Below the pieces are notes generated by a model. The model saw only the letters and a list, made by a program, of their open reading frames with translations. It searched no databases and was not told the DNA's origin. From NCBI RefSeq assembly GCF_963576615.1, contig NC_088716.1, forward strand, positions 59,908,228 through 59,972,227: a stretch of 64,000 nt of DNA, given 5' to 3'. Both the position numbers and the translations under genes were made by a program. This DNA is from Watersipora subatra. Lineage: Eukaryota; Bryozoa; Gymnolaemata; Cheilostomatida; Watersiporidae. Below, piece after piece: positions 47,315-60,491 of this stretch (positions are counted from its first letter, which is position 1; the number at the start of each line of letters is the position of its first letter).

Positions 47315-48122
47315 ACCTTGCTTTAAACCATAACTGTCACGAACAACTTTTATTGTATTTACTAGGTAAATCAGACACGCTGATTCCGATTTTGTACTCC
47401 AAATAAAGATTAGTCCACTAACCTTCAAAGTCATTTAGGCTTTTTTAAAGCGTTTCAATATCCGTTTCGAAAACAACACAATCGGCATTACAAGCTCCGC
47501 CCATAAATATGTGACGAAACCTAGCTTTTTCAGAAACGGAAGTTAGGAAAGTTTAGTCCGATTTAGAATAATAGAGATGGGTGTCTTAAAACCCATTATT
47601 ATCTAAATCCAGCCTGTAAAATAATTTCAGTTTTTTATGAAAGGGATATAAACTATTTAAAATTGCTCGCAGCTTGTTACATGACGTTTAAATGGGCTGG
47701 ACGCCGAGAAAAATGAGCTCAAAAAGCGCGGTTTTATCACGAGCTAGCGTTGTTATCGCGCTTTTTAAATATGCAATGCTAAATAGCTTATCTACCTTTC
47801 AGAAAAGACTGATATTATTTTTAAAGCTGGATTTAGATATTAATAAATTTTAAAACACCCGTCTCTATTATTCTAAATCGGTCTAAACATCTCTACGTAA
47901 CTTCTGTTCCTAAAAAGCTAGGTTACGTCAAGTATTTATGGGCGGAGCTTGTTATGCCGATCGTGTTGTTTTCGAAACCGATATTAAAACGCTATAAAAA
48001 ATCCTTTATTACTCTGAAAGTTAGTGGCCTAATCTTTATTTTGATTACAAAATCGGAATCAGCATGTCTGATTTACCTAGTAAATACGATAAAAGTTGTT
48101 CGTGGCAGTTATGGTTTAAAAA
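47315..48122. mobile_element. Long-arm foldback element, about 810 bp
   Basis: Arms at about 47315-47645 and 47797-48122 are reverse complements over some 325 bp with scattered mismatches, around a spacer of about 150 bp. The outer ends read TTTAAACCATAACTG and its complement. ORFs on the two arms encode the same peptide (LKVSGLIFI, KSESACLIYLVNTIKVV) only because of this symmetry. No transposase; no target duplication could be assigned. Confidence 0.8.
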
Positions 48123-48624
48123 CCTCACCAGCCAATTGTGTCTTTTATGTAACACATTATTCAACGGGAAAAAACTAAAAGCTACACTAAGGCTTTCCTC
48201 AGTACCAGAGCACTTCAAATGCAGCCCAACCTTGACTAATGATCACCTCAGCAAGTTGCATTATAAACTTTAAACAAAGGTTTGATTCTCCAACCAAAGT
48301 AATTTTTATGATACGAAGTTCAACATTTTCTGAAACACACAGCTTCGTAAATCAGCAGTGATACGCGGCTTGTCATGAAATCCTTCTGTTCTACATAGGT
48401 CAAATAATATTAAATGCTGCTTTGTACCTGCGTTGTAAGTGGCAAAATCCAGTTAAACTGCTCTCTGAACATTTCAATTGCTAAACATGTAAATACATGC
48501 GCATGTCGTTCTCCATACATCATATTTATATAATTCTATGTACATACAATACTGAGATCCATGAGAAATTAACAAAAACTGATTGAAGAAGCATGACGGG
48601 TAAAAACCTAGGAGACAAAGTTAA

Positions 48625-49542
48625 AGGTTGACTTGCAACGAAATTCACATTACCGTTATTTGGTATCAAAAGATTCACCTTGTCTTACTCTGCTGTGTTG
48701 TAAGTGCAAAATATGTGGAAATGTGATTACAAGCTCCTAAAAACTAAAAAACGAACAGTTAATGACCGCCATCACAAAAATGCTGTAGTTTGGAGTCCCT
48801 TTATGTCGACGACGTACTCAACTCGACATGTTCGTTGTTTTGGTATGTGATGTAATCACGTGAAATGAAAGGCCAATAAAAGGCTCAATATACATGTAAA
48901 ACGTTTCGAAGCACTAGCTTATGACAAACACTTCGGGTTTTACCAGAAAGCCCTTATCAAATATAGATGCTCGCTACTATACAGTTTCGCTTCAGTTTGG
49001 TCTAATCATCTAGTCATAATCTGATCATGTGACCAATACTTAATGCCAAATAGCGCGAACAAATTCTACAGCATTTTTCGACTATCACAGGTGACCAACA
49101 GGCTCGTCAAGGTTTATCAGAGGATGATATGCACTACTTCGAGTTAATGTTGAAAACTTAAACGAATTTTGACGATAGGTTTTGAGAAATCAGTGCTCAA
49201 GGTGACAACATTACAATGATGATGAAATATATACGTAAAGACAATATACATGGTTTTAGTGAAGGCGTGAAGTATATATGTGAAAATATTTCGACAAATG
49301 AGGTTGCAAGAAAGTGTAAGCAGAAGCCATCATCTTCAACTACATCCCATTTAGATCCGTTTTAGAAAGGGATTCCAAACTACGGCGGGTTTGTGATGGC
49401 TGCGATTAACTGTTCGTTTTTGAGCTTTTAAGAGCTTATAATCACATTTCCACATATTTGGCACCTACAACACAGCAGAGTAAGGCATGGTGAATCTTTT
49501 GATACCAAATAAATGTAATGTGAATTTTGTTACAATTCAACA
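48625..49542. mobile_element. 918-bp non-autonomous copy of the TTAA transposon
   Basis: It begins AGGTTGACTTGCAACGAAAT and ends with its complement, flanked by TTAA at 48621-48624 and 49543-49546. It keeps both subterminal regions of the 26404-30465 element (CACTTCGGGTTTTACC on the left, CTGATCATGTGAC on the right) but no genes, so it is an internal deletion derivative (MITE). Confidence 0.85.
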
Positions 49543-49650
49543 TTAAATACTAAATATTCTTGAGCCAATAGGTGTCAGTATAACAAAATGATGGAAACTA
49601 CCAATTGGTGATTTTCTGTAAATGAAGGAGGGAATATCTAGAAAGGTCTA

Positions 49651-52527
49651 TAACTGATCATACCACGTGTAGTAGTACAACTGATTATGCAAGGTGTAGT
49701 AGTATAACTGAATATACAAGGTGTAGTAGTATAACTGATTATATAAGGTGTAGTAGCATAACTGATTATATAAGGTGTACTAGTATAACTGATTATATAA
49801 GGTGTAGTAGTACAACTGATTATATAAGGTGTAGTAGTACAACTGATTATATAAGGTGTAGTAGTATAACTGATTATATAAGGTGTAGTAGTATAACTGA
49901 TTATACAAGGTGTAGTAGTACAACTGATTATATAAGGTGTAGTAGTACAACTGATTATATAAGGTGTAGTAGTATAACTGATTATATAAGGTGTAGTAGT
50001 ATAACTGATTATATAAGGTGTAGTAGTACAACTGATTATATAAGGTGTAGTAGTACAACTGATTATATAAGGTGTAGTAGTATAGCTGATTATATAAGGT
50101 GTAGTAGTATAACTGATTATACAAGGTGTAGTAGTATAACTGATTATACAAGGTGTAGTAGTATAACTGATTATGCAAGATGTAGTAGTATTACTGATTA
50201 TACAAGGTGTAGTAATATAACTGATTATATAAGGTGTAGTAGTATAACTGATTATACAAGGTGTAGTAGTATAACTGATTATACAAGGTGTAGTAGTATA
50301 ACTGATTATGCAAGGTGTAGTAGTATAACTGATTATATAAGGTGTAGTAGTATAACTGATTATACAAGGTGTAGTAGTATAACTGATTATACAAGGTGTA
50401 GTAGTATAACTGATTATGCAAGGTGTAGTAGTATAACTGATTATATAAGGTGTAGTAGTATAACTGATTATACAAGGTGTAGTAGTATAACTGATTATAC
50501 AAGGTGTAGTAGTATAACTGATTATACAAGGTGTAGTAGTATAACTGATTATGCAAGGTGTAGTAGTATAACTGATTATACAAGGTGTAGTAGTATAACT
50601 GATTATACAAGGTGTAGTAGTATAACTGATTATGCAAGATGTAGTAGTATTACTGATTATACAAGGTGTAGTAATATAACTGATTATATAAGGTGTAGTA
50701 GTATAACTGATTATACAAGGTGTAGTAGTATAACTGATTATACAAGGTGTAGTAGTATAACTGATTATGCAAGGTGTAGTAGTATAACTGATTATATAAG
50801 GTGTAGTAGTATAACTGATTATACAAGGTGTAGTAATATAACTGATTATATAAGGTGTAGTAGTATAACTGATTATACAAGGTGTAGTAGTATAACTGAT
50901 TATACAAGGTGTAGTAGTATAACTGATTATAAAAGGTGTAGTAGTATAACTGATTATACAAGATGTAGTAGTATAACTGATTATACAAGGTGTAGTAGTA
51001 TAACTGATTATACAAGGTGTAGTAGTATAACTGATTATACAAGGTGTAGTAGTATAACTGATTATACAAGGTGTAGTAGTATAACTGATTATGCAAGGTG
51101 TAGTAGTATAACTGATTATATAAGGTGTAGTAGTATAACTGATTATACAAGGTGTAGTAATATAACTGATTATATAAGGTGTAGTAGTATAACTGATTAT
51201 ACAAGGTGTAGTAGTATAACTGATTATACAAGGTGTAGTAGTATAACTGATTATGCAAGGTGTAGTAGTATAACTGATTATATAAGGTGTAGTAGTATAA
51301 CTGATTATACAAGGTGTAGTAATATAACTGATTATATAAGGTGTAGTAGTATTACTGATTATACAAGGTGTAGTAGTATAACTGATTATATAAGGTGTAG
51401 TAGCATAACTGATTATATAAGGTGTACTAGTATAACTGATTATATAAGGTGTAGTAGTACAACTGATTATATAAGGTGTAGTAGTACAACTGATTATATA
51501 AGGTGTAGTAGTATAACTGATTATATAAGGTGTAGTAGTATAACTGATTATACAAGGTGTAGTAGTATAACTGATTATACAAGGTGTAGTAGTATAACTG
51601 ATTATGCAAGAAGTAGTAGTATTACTGATTATACAAGGTGTAGTAATATAACTGATTATATAAGGTGTAGTAGTATAACTGATTATACAAGGTGTAGTAG
51701 TATAACTGATTATACAAGGTGTAGTAGTATAACTGATTATGCAAGGTGTAGTAGTATAACTGATTATATAAGGTGTAGTAGTATAACTGATTATACAAGG
51801 TGTAGTAATATAACTGATTATATAAGGTGTAGTAGTATAACTGATTATACAAGGTGTAGTAGTATAACTGATTATACAAGGTGTAGTAGTATAACTGATT
51901 ATGCAAGATGTAGTAGTATTACTGATTATACAAGGTGTAGTAATATAACTGATTATATAAGGTGTAGTAGTATAACTGATTATACAAGGTGTAGTAGTAT
52001 AACTGATTATACAAGGTGTAGTAGTATAACTGATTATGCAAGGTGTAGTAGTATAACTGATTATATAAGGTGTAGTAGTATAACTGATTATACAAGGTGT
52101 AGTAATATAACTGATTATATAAGGTGTAGTAGTATAACTGATTATACAAGGTGTAGTAGTATAACTGATTATACAAGGTGTAGTAGTATAACTGATTATA
52201 AAAGGTGTAGTAGTATAACTGATTATACAAGGTGTAGTAGTATAACTGATTATACAAGGTGTAGTAGTATAACTGATTATACAAGGTGTAGTAGTATAAC
52301 TGATTATATAAGGTGTAGTAGTACAACTGATTATAAAAGGTGTAGTAGTATAACTGATTATACAAGGTGTAGTAGTATAACTGATTATAAAAGGTGTAGT
52401 AGTATAACTGATTATACAAGGTGTAGTAGTATAACTGATTATATAAGGTGTAGTAGTATAACTGATTATAAAAGGTGTAGTAGTATAACTGATTATACAA
52501 GGTGTAGTAGTACAACTGATCATACAT
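49651..52527. repeat. 27-bp satellite array, about 106 copies, with higher-order structure
   Basis: The unit is GGTGTAGTAGTATAACTGAT plus TATACAA. Because 27 is a multiple of three and the unit lacks stops in two minus-strand frames, it gives spurious ORFs of up to 961 residues (TTPCIISYT or LYNQLYYYT nonamers). Variant units recur in fixed order, for example the TGCAAGATGTAGTAGTATTAC unit at about 50173, 50632 and 51903. It ends about 135 bp beyond the ALG3 stop. Confidence 0.97.
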
Positions 52528-52661
52528 TAGGCATTCAAGCAGATGCAGACAACATATTGCAGCAGTTATAGTGAAATTTAACCTCTCAGTTGCAAGGGGC
52601 TTATCAACGGGCTCATCAAGAATCTTAGCAAGTCTAGCCTAAATTCCAACTTACCATCAAT

Positions 52662-55600
52662 TTATTCTTTTTTAGTTTCAGGTGTTGGCTCTCTGCCTGA
52701 CATGAGAAGACCGAGCAAGATGACGAGATGACAGCAATGAAGAGCAGCGCTGCTGACTACCGTTGATGGGTAGGTATTCCAACACATCTCTATGGTTCCC
52801 AGTATTAACATCCTATAACACAGCTCTACACATTTAGTTACAAAGTAAGATGACTCTGCCCTTAGCGTGATCAAGTCTTTTATGTGCGAGGATAGAGGTG
52901 CATAGCATGATTGCATTCCACACCTCTTCACGGCATTGATTGGCTCAGCGCTAAATGCTTGTCAAGGTGGCATTGTAGGATGAGTCGCAGAGAAGTCGTA
53001 TGGAGGATATTACAACACATGCTTACACGTTTGCGATTACATATCGCAACATATGTTTAAATGTTTATGATCACTCATCGCAACATCTGCTTACATGTTT
53101 ATGATTACCTATCGCAACACATGCTTACATGTTTATGATTACCTATCGCAACATATGCTTACATGTTTATGATTACCGATCACAACATATGCTTACATGT
53201 TTATGATTACCTATCATAACACATGGTTACATGTTTATGATTACCTATCGCAACATATGCTTACATGTTTATGATTACCTATCGCAACACATGCTTACAT
53301 GTTTATGATTACCTATCGCAACATATGCTTACATGTTTATGATTACCGATCACAACATATGCTTACATGTTTATGATTACCTATCATAACACATGGTTAC
53401 ATGTTTATGATTACCTATCGCAACATATGCTTACATGTTTATGATAACCTATCGCAACATATGCTTACATGTTTATGATTACCTATCGCAACATATGCTT
53501 ACATGTTTATGATTACCTATCGCAACACATGCTTACATGTTTATGATTACCTATCGCAACATATGCTTACATGTTTATGATTACCTATCGCAACATATGC
53601 TCACATGTTTATGATTACCTATCGCACTATATGCTTACATGTTTATGACCAGAAATTCCCCTGTCATACAGCCCACGATCAAAGTGATAATGGAGAAAGG
53701 AAAGGGTACTGCCGGTTGTTGAAAAAGTAGTTACAACAGGTCATAATTCTACAAAAGTAGAAATCTTTAGTTAGATGTTGTAGGCTTCGCCTAGAACATC
53801 TACTAAAGAATTCTCTGCATCAGATGAGTTGTTATTATTTTGAGTAGCGTGTTGTTGAACATTAGCATTTGATGCTGATGGTTGCTGTGAGGACCTTCTA
53901 TTTATCCTTCTCCGTAATAATTGGGAGACACGTGGACGGCCACTGCGACGACGTGGTGTTCTGGGAGGTCCATGGTAGTTGTCAAGTTGTTTTGAAATAA
54001 AATTCAAAAGGTCAATTATGCAAAACAAAAGGTTGTATAAAAATCAGACTTAATCTACTACTATCTCAAACTTTTATTTTACAACAATAAAATAAATATT
54101 TAAATACAGCAATAATGAAATATCTTTATTATATCTCTGAAATGCAATATTAAAAGTAAAACGGCAAGCTGCCATGTAATACACAGTTTGAAAGTTGGTT
54201 GTGTTGTGAATGTAGAATGGTTTTGACAGTGATATGTAACAGAAAACAAGAGTTAGCATTCGCACGTCTGGAAGTTTTCTGCAAACTGGAGTGAACTAAA
54301 GAAATATCCTTGTCACAAAAGGGCATTGTAGTTCAGCCCTAGCTTGCAGATAACATGTAAAGAAATCTGGCTAATGTTATCGATAATCTAAAAAACCTTC
54401 GGTAATTGGACAAAAAACGTAGGCTGATAAATTGTTTGAACATACAGCGATACGTAACAAAAAGCAAGCATTAAAATTCACACGTCTGAAAGTTTTCTGC
54501 AAACTGGAGTGAAATAAAGAAATATTCTTGTCACAAAGAGACATTGTATTTCAGCCCTAGCTTTTAGATAGGATGTAAAAAAATCTGGTTAATGTTATAG
54601 ATAATTTAAAAAACCTTCGGTAATTGGACAAAAAACGTAAGCTGATAAACTGTATACCACATTTTCGTGCCTGTAAATCGGTCTATGCCTCAAACAGTCT
54701 ACGTTAATTACAGAAACCTTCGGCAATTAAACAATGTTATAGACTGGTGAAATGTCCACGCTTTTCTTGTGAAATGCTGGTGACTTAATATTTCTACTCT
54801 CTGTCGCACGGCTTTATCGGCGTTTCATATGCCGGTCTTCATTTTGATTAAAATAGGCTTGTAAAGTTTTTATTTCGATTTAAGGTCGAATTAATCTGTC
54901 AATTTATGTATAATCCGATCAGATGGGTTAGTTTAAGATGTTGCGGTAACCTTTCAAATACTTGGTAACATATTTAAATAGGTTTATATGTGTTTTGTAT
55001 CACTATTATACTTAAACGACTCTACACAAAAATGGTTAAATTTGTTGATGATATTTCGGTACAAGGGTTTGGTCATGCCGTCAACGGATAATGTTTTGGG
55101 AGTTGTGTGCACATATGCATTTATCATAAATCTCCCAAACAATCGCTATGCTCGTGTTTGGTCGTGGGATTACCTATCATAACATATGCTTACATTTTTA
55201 TGAGCGATAAACCCTTACTATAGTAAGAGCAGTGCCGTCTGCAGGCCTGAAGCTATTCTAGGAGCGTTAGCAAATACATGTAAGATTGCATCACTTGGAA
55301 ATTGAACTGGAATATTCCGATTCATATTAAAATGTGCTGCCATCTCACCACTCGACCACCTTACTACATCTAAGAATAATTGTACACATAGATATTACAC
55401 ATGACGATCTATCAAAGTGCACGGGAATGCCAGTGTGCTAGTTGACTAAATAATTTAACAAGGTGAAATCACTAATTGACTAACATACCTATTTCGAGAG
55501 TCATAAAATATTTTAATATTCATCTACCAAAAAAGTTCTTATTTGTTACTTACTTGTATATAGAAGGTAAGTTGATATCCCATACAAGGTAGTGCAGCGT

Positions 55601-58600
55601 GTGAAAGTACCAGACGTAGAACTGATAGTGAAGAGATCGACTAAAGCAGATACCGATGAAGTTGGAGACAAAGAGTGTCCTCACAATATCTGAAACGATA
55701 ACCAGAGGTCATCTAAAAGGGAAGTGTGTATTTGTTGGTACTAGCACACAGTAAAGCAGCATCTACCCAGAGCAGAAAAAGCACAGGATGCTATACAAAT
55801 TGGCTTCTCCTGACATATCGCTCACTGTGGGAAAACCTCATGCATGCAAGTGCATACAAGAGACTGCTGGTGTTTTCCATTAACCATAGAGATCTAGAGG
55901 CAGATCTAGTCTCCGTTTACCTCTATGATTCTTAGAGGTCAGTCTTGAGTTATTACACCATCAGTTAAGAAAAACTATATGCTAGAAGCCATTTGATAGC
56001 GGAATTTAGCTGAATAGCTGCAGAAATAAGCTGCTCATAGCATACCATTGGCTGATATAACACCTTCTTTCTTTTTACTGTTGAAAATATTGCTAAAGTT
56101 GAATATTTCTCTCCACCTCGCCTGATAAAATATCCATAGCGTGGTCAGATGCCCAGCCAGCAAGGAGACATGAAAGTATCGACTGCCGAAAATCTCCTCC
56201 TGAATGGATAAGAATACAGTGATATTAATTATTGACGAGAGCATCTCAAAGCAGAAGTCGTGCGAGCAAACCAAATGAGTTGAGCTAGAATAATAGATAA
56301 GCACCGATAAAAACCTCCAGTTGACAGTCCATTTGAAAAGAAACTGCCTGCCGAGATTGAAGGCTCCCATAATGTACCCAACAGGGTTCTCAATGAGAAA
56401 AGGAGCACCTAAAGACACCTACAAATAAGGAATGAACAAAATAAGCCAAGAACAAGAGTGAGTGTGAATTGCTCTTCCCTTAGACTCTAATTAAATTGTC
56501 ATGGTATGACGACTAACAAAATTGTAACTCACACATCTTTTTACATGGCGAGGTTGAAGAATGCGAAACAGTTCTCTAAAACAATATAAAAACACACATT
56601 TCAATATTTGAAAAGTTTTGCGCACAAAACTTTTGCCAACGACCTTGGCACAAGGAAGGTCTCGCTCAATTCCGTCATAGTGAATGTCAATTAGCTGTCA
56701 TGGTTGACAGCTCTGAATGGGTTGTCAACTATGACAACACTAGATGCCATCGAGAAGCAAAGCGCATTCCTGACAGTATGGAGAACATTTCGTTAAATCA
56801 TGAATAAAAGACATCTGAACTAGCAATGGAGTCGTAATACAGATTTAATGCTATTACTTAAGTCATAGAGCAATCAAGATAGGCAAGTAGAAATAAAGTT
56901 ACTTGCTTTGAAATATGTTTTGAAACATAATTAGCCTTCTTTAAAAACAACCTGCATGTATGTTGATTTTCTGTGCATACATGTTAGCAGATTGCAACAT
57001 TCCATCATTTACAAAAGTGAAACAAAGGATAAAACTTGGTCAATGAAGGGCTGACTTCAGCTAGTGCAGCGAGAAGTGGTAAAGGAACCGACGGTACCTG
57101 TATGAGTGCACAAACGGAGAGTAGGAGGAAGGTAGTAGAGAGGTTGTGTCTCTTCAATAGCAGCACCAGAAGGCCCGGGGCAAAGAGGAGAATGTTCATC
57201 TTGACAGACACCCCGAGACTAACAAGGACAGAATAGGTAGCTGGTGTAAGTGTATATTAATGAGTTATTACACATATTGTATTACTATGTTTCCTATATA
57301 TTACACATATTGTATTACTATGTTTCCGTGACACGGTTAATACACATATTGTATTACTAAGTTTCCGTGACACGGTTAATACACATATTGTATTACTATG
57401 TTTCCGTGACACGGTTAATACACATATTGTATTACTATGTTTCAGTGACACGGTTAATACACATATTGTAGTACTATGTTTCCGTGACACGGTTAATACA
57501 CATATTGTATTACTATGTTTCAGTGACACGGTTAATACACATATTGTATTACTATGTTTCCGTGACACGGTTAATACACATATTGTATTACTATGTTTCA
57601 GTGACATGGTTAATACACATATTGTACTACTATGTTTCACTGACACGGTTAATACACATTGTATTACTATGTTTCCGTGACACGGTTAATACACATATTG
57701 TATTACTATGTTTCCGTGACACGGTTAATACACAAGTCATCCGCAAGATGGAAACTGTCAAAACTCGCATGTCAAGCAAGTAGTGTTACCCACAAATTCT
57801 TCCCAATGTTTCACTTGCGAAGTCATTTAGCACTTGCGAATGATACACAAGAAAATGTCACGCAAGCTATTCCATTTTAAAAGTTTTCCACATTCCAGTC
57901 ATTCCTATACTTATTTGACAAAACAGGAGTGTATCACTATGACCTCAAGCATACGATTCCTTGTCTTTTTTAAACAAAGCGTCCACGCTACAAAGTTATC
58001 GCGCAGTAACTCAAAGGGCATACAATTCCAAATTTGCAACATCGGCACAATGGGAACATAGTGTATGTAGTGGATATACATGTATTCAACACATAATGAA
58101 AATCTATTTTGAGAGACCAGTGAGCCAATTTATTCAGATCATCTAATCGTTGCTCGGGTAACAAAATAAAGGCCAACATAAAAATGCACGTACAGCAAAC
58201 CTTCGCTAACTTCTTTTATTGTATGCAAATGCAGTTATAGTCATCCTGACACAAGGTTAAGAGCCATGCAAAAGTAAAGAAGCATTTTTGAGTTGGGATT
58301 AAGCCCGATCACGAGCGACAAACCAGTTATACCTGTAGAGAACACATCCAGCAAGCCAGCGGTCATACAGGAAACAGTTAACGGCAGAATAAAGAAATAT
58401 CATCGCTACTGGGTCATTGAACAGCCTGAGTACATAGATGGAGTGAACCCTGTAGGAGATGGCACAGATGAAGACTAATGCCCATGGAGGAAGCTGCAAC
58501 AACAAACATTTTGGTTAGCCAAAAATCCCAGCTAGCATCACGATATACAGTTGCGTAATAGATACCGAAAAACCAACTGTAGAAGTTGTGATACCTTTTT

Positions 58601-59935
58601 TAGAATGCTACAAAACAGATTTGAAGCCCAGTTATCTTTAAAAACTTGGCCAGGCCAAGTGAATCGACTTATGCACCAGTTATGAAAGAGTCAATATGTT
58701 TATCCTTAAACAAATAGACATCAATTATATTTCCTTTTTAAAAGTAGTGAATGAGGAGCCTTTGAAATAGCCAGTCACAAGGAAGACAGAAGTAAAATTG
58801 TTTTGGGTGTACCTTGCAGACTTTGCGGTAGATGTTGAAGACCAGAATGATGGTTAGGAGATAGAAAAACATATAGATATACTGGGCAAGTCTTATGTTT
58901 GTACCTAGGTCTGTAAGGTAGTAGAGGACTGTGTAAACGCAGACAAACCCGCCAGGATACCTACAAAAGCCAAAGATATTTAGTAAGAGAGTCAACTGCC
59001 ATAGAGGATGTTTTACTTGCACAATTCCGTATGTAGCTCTAACGACAAGCAATACAAAAATAACCAAAATGGGACTTTTGTCGCAAACGTTCTGGCACAA
59101 AACCTTTTGGCGTGGCAATTTCTGGAGCAGTATACAAACAGATATAGTATAGACTGTGGTGTTGCCAAGTTCTAGATGCAATCCAATCTATGCCATGAGA
59201 GGATATCACAAAATATAATTTATTGTTTCTGTAAAACAAAGTGATAGTTATTGAGGCAGCCAAACTTATTTTTGACTGACATAACCTTTACGTTGCATCC
59301 ACATTTCACAAGATATTTAGATTGGTAAGATTGTTATACTCTGGTGATTTCACTAGACCTACTGGGTACTAGACTTCACTAGACCTTTTTATGAGCAAAA
59401 GTAATAGACTAACACCAATGGGCCGGTGTCCCCCTTGAGTAACGTGTAGTCATACGTCCCGTTAATCACCCCTTCAACCTCCTGCATGTATGCCACCCAG
59501 TCTATTTCAGTATCTGCAAAGAATTCAGATGATAACCCAAATTATGAAAATGACCGTGTCACTCTTCCAGCAGTGGTGGCTTTTTGACACTTGGATTACT
59601 ACGAAGTGAAAGATTAAAATATAAAGAAATATAAAGTATAAAAGTAAAGTATAAAGATTAAAATATAAAGAACTGGGTTATTAAAGGAACCATGGCAATG
59701 AAATCAGAGCAAATACAAACTTTCTGTAATGCAATAAAGCAGCCTTACATTTAACAGCTCGAATGATGAAAACATTTAAAAAGGCTTCAGCCAATAGGAG
59801 CAAAACCATGGCAACTGTAGCTTGAGTAGGGTCAAATATGGCAGCGTAAGCCGACTTCATCGCTTTGCTCCAGGAACTATCATCCTCCTTTTTCCTTGAT
59901 GAAATATTCCGATTCGTTCGCTTTAGCTGAGGCAT
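52662..59935 (-). CDS. ALG3: ALG3, dolichyl-P-Man:Man5GlcNAc2-PP-dolichol alpha-1,3-mannosyltransferase, complete, 9 exons
   Basis: Exons, minus strand: 59935-59749, 59513-59414, 58960-58813, 58493-58333, 57218-57098, 56418-56305, 56199-56046, 55689-55554, 52812-52662. All have GT/AG borders and agreeing phases, giving 423 codons (human 438). ALG3 adds the first mannose from dolichyl-P-mannose on the lumenal side of the ER in N-glycan precursor assembly. Family blocks: [20 protein letters not shown] and GDTGPLVYPGGF near the N-terminus, [76 protein letters not shown] and [19 protein letters not shown]. About ten hydrophobic segments are visible. The tail ends TKKE, close to but not an exact KKxx retrieval signal. 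An upstream acceptor at 59950 suggests a non-coding first exon. Confidence 0.96.
53010..53648. repeat. 34-bp minisatellite in the last ALG3 intron
   Basis: About 19 copies of CAACATATGCTTACATGTTT plus ATGATTACCTATCG. A six-unit block with TCACAAC and CATAACACATGGT variants appears twice (53158 and 53346), so part of the array was duplicated as a block. Confidence 0.93.
54222..54657. repeat. Tandem duplication, period about 218 bp
   Basis: Two copies, about 85-90 percent identical by eye, share TTTTCTGCAAACTGGAGTGA, TTCAGCCCTAGCTT and ACCTTCGGTAATTGGACAAA. Both lie in the last ALG3 intron. Confidence 0.85.
55166..55204 (+). repeat. Isolated single unit of the 34-bp repeat
   Basis: GATTACCTATCATAACATAT followed by GCTTACATTTTTATGAGCG matches one unit of the 53010-53648 array, about 1.5 kb away in the same intron. 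Confidence 0.75.
57267..57735. repeat. 39-bp minisatellite in ALG3 intron 4
   Basis: Twelve copies of ACACATATTGTATTACTATG plus TTTCCGTGACACGGTTAAT. Most units hold the 11-bp palindrome CCGTGACACGG. The array starts about 49 bp upstream (on the transcribed strand) of the ALG3 exon at 57218. Open frames on both strands are repeat artefacts. Confidence 0.93.
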
Positions 59936-60035
59936 TACAGTACCTAAAATAAACTTCAATGTGAGGTCCGATAAACTTAAACCTGTGTGTAGACCTGGGC
60001 TTTATATTCAGTTTGTAGACTGATGGACAACTTAA

Positions 60036-60385
60036 AGGTTTACTTGCAACAAAATTCACATTACAAGTATTTGGTATCAAAAGGTTCACCATGTTTTACT
60101 CTGCTGTGTTGTAGGTGCAAAATATGTGGAAATGTGATTACAAGCTCTTAAAAACTCAAAAATGAACAGTTAATCGCAGCCATCACAAAAACGCCGTAGT
60201 TTGGAATCTCTTTATTTGGCTGACATACTCCAACAGTTTGGTTATTGTTTTGACACGTGATGTTATCACGTGAAATTAAAGGCCAATAAAAGGCTCGATA
60301 TAAAACGTTTCATAGCACTAGTTTATGACAAATACTTCGGGTTCTACCGGTATGCCCGTATCAAATATAAATGCTCGCTATAAAT
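60036..60385 (+). mobile_element. Truncated left end of the TTAA transposon family
   Basis: It starts AGGTTTACTTGCAACAAAAT after TTAA (60032-60035) and matches the left end of the 26404 and 48625 elements through TATCAAATATAAATGCTCGC, then stops. No right end follows. It lies just upstream of the ALG3 start. Confidence 0.8.
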
Positions 60386-60491
60386 GCTCAAATATAAAGT
60401 TGACTCTTGATAGTGTCAGTTGTCTAAAGACCACTGTGGTTTTGTTTTCAATTTATAAAAACGCAAAGAGTAAGGTTCTTTTAATAACTAA

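Noticed and set aside
47231-48178. Two similar peptides (KSESACLIYLVNTIKVV) as a duplicated gene
   Set aside because: They are the two arms of a foldback element read in opposite directions.
49638-52523. A 961-residue open frame of TTPCIISYT repeats (and LYNQLYYYT frames beside it)
   Set aside because: Entirely the 27-bp satellite read in a frame without stops; several frames are open at once and the repeats vary as DNA units, not as codons.
49651-53648. CRISPR-like arrays of 27- and 34-bp repeats
   Set aside because: Units are contiguous with no unique spacers, and the context is eukaryotic; these are minisatellites.
53771-54028. 85-residue minus frame with a basic RRRSGRPR stretch and Asn/Gln/Ser-rich tail
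   Set aside because: Composition is suggestive of an AT-hook-like protein, but it lies alone inside an ALG3 intron with no family match or partner exon that I can support.
57257-57783. Repeat ORFs [13 protein letters not shown] and [13 protein letters not shown]
   Set aside because: Opposite strands of the 39-bp minisatellite in an ALG3 intron.
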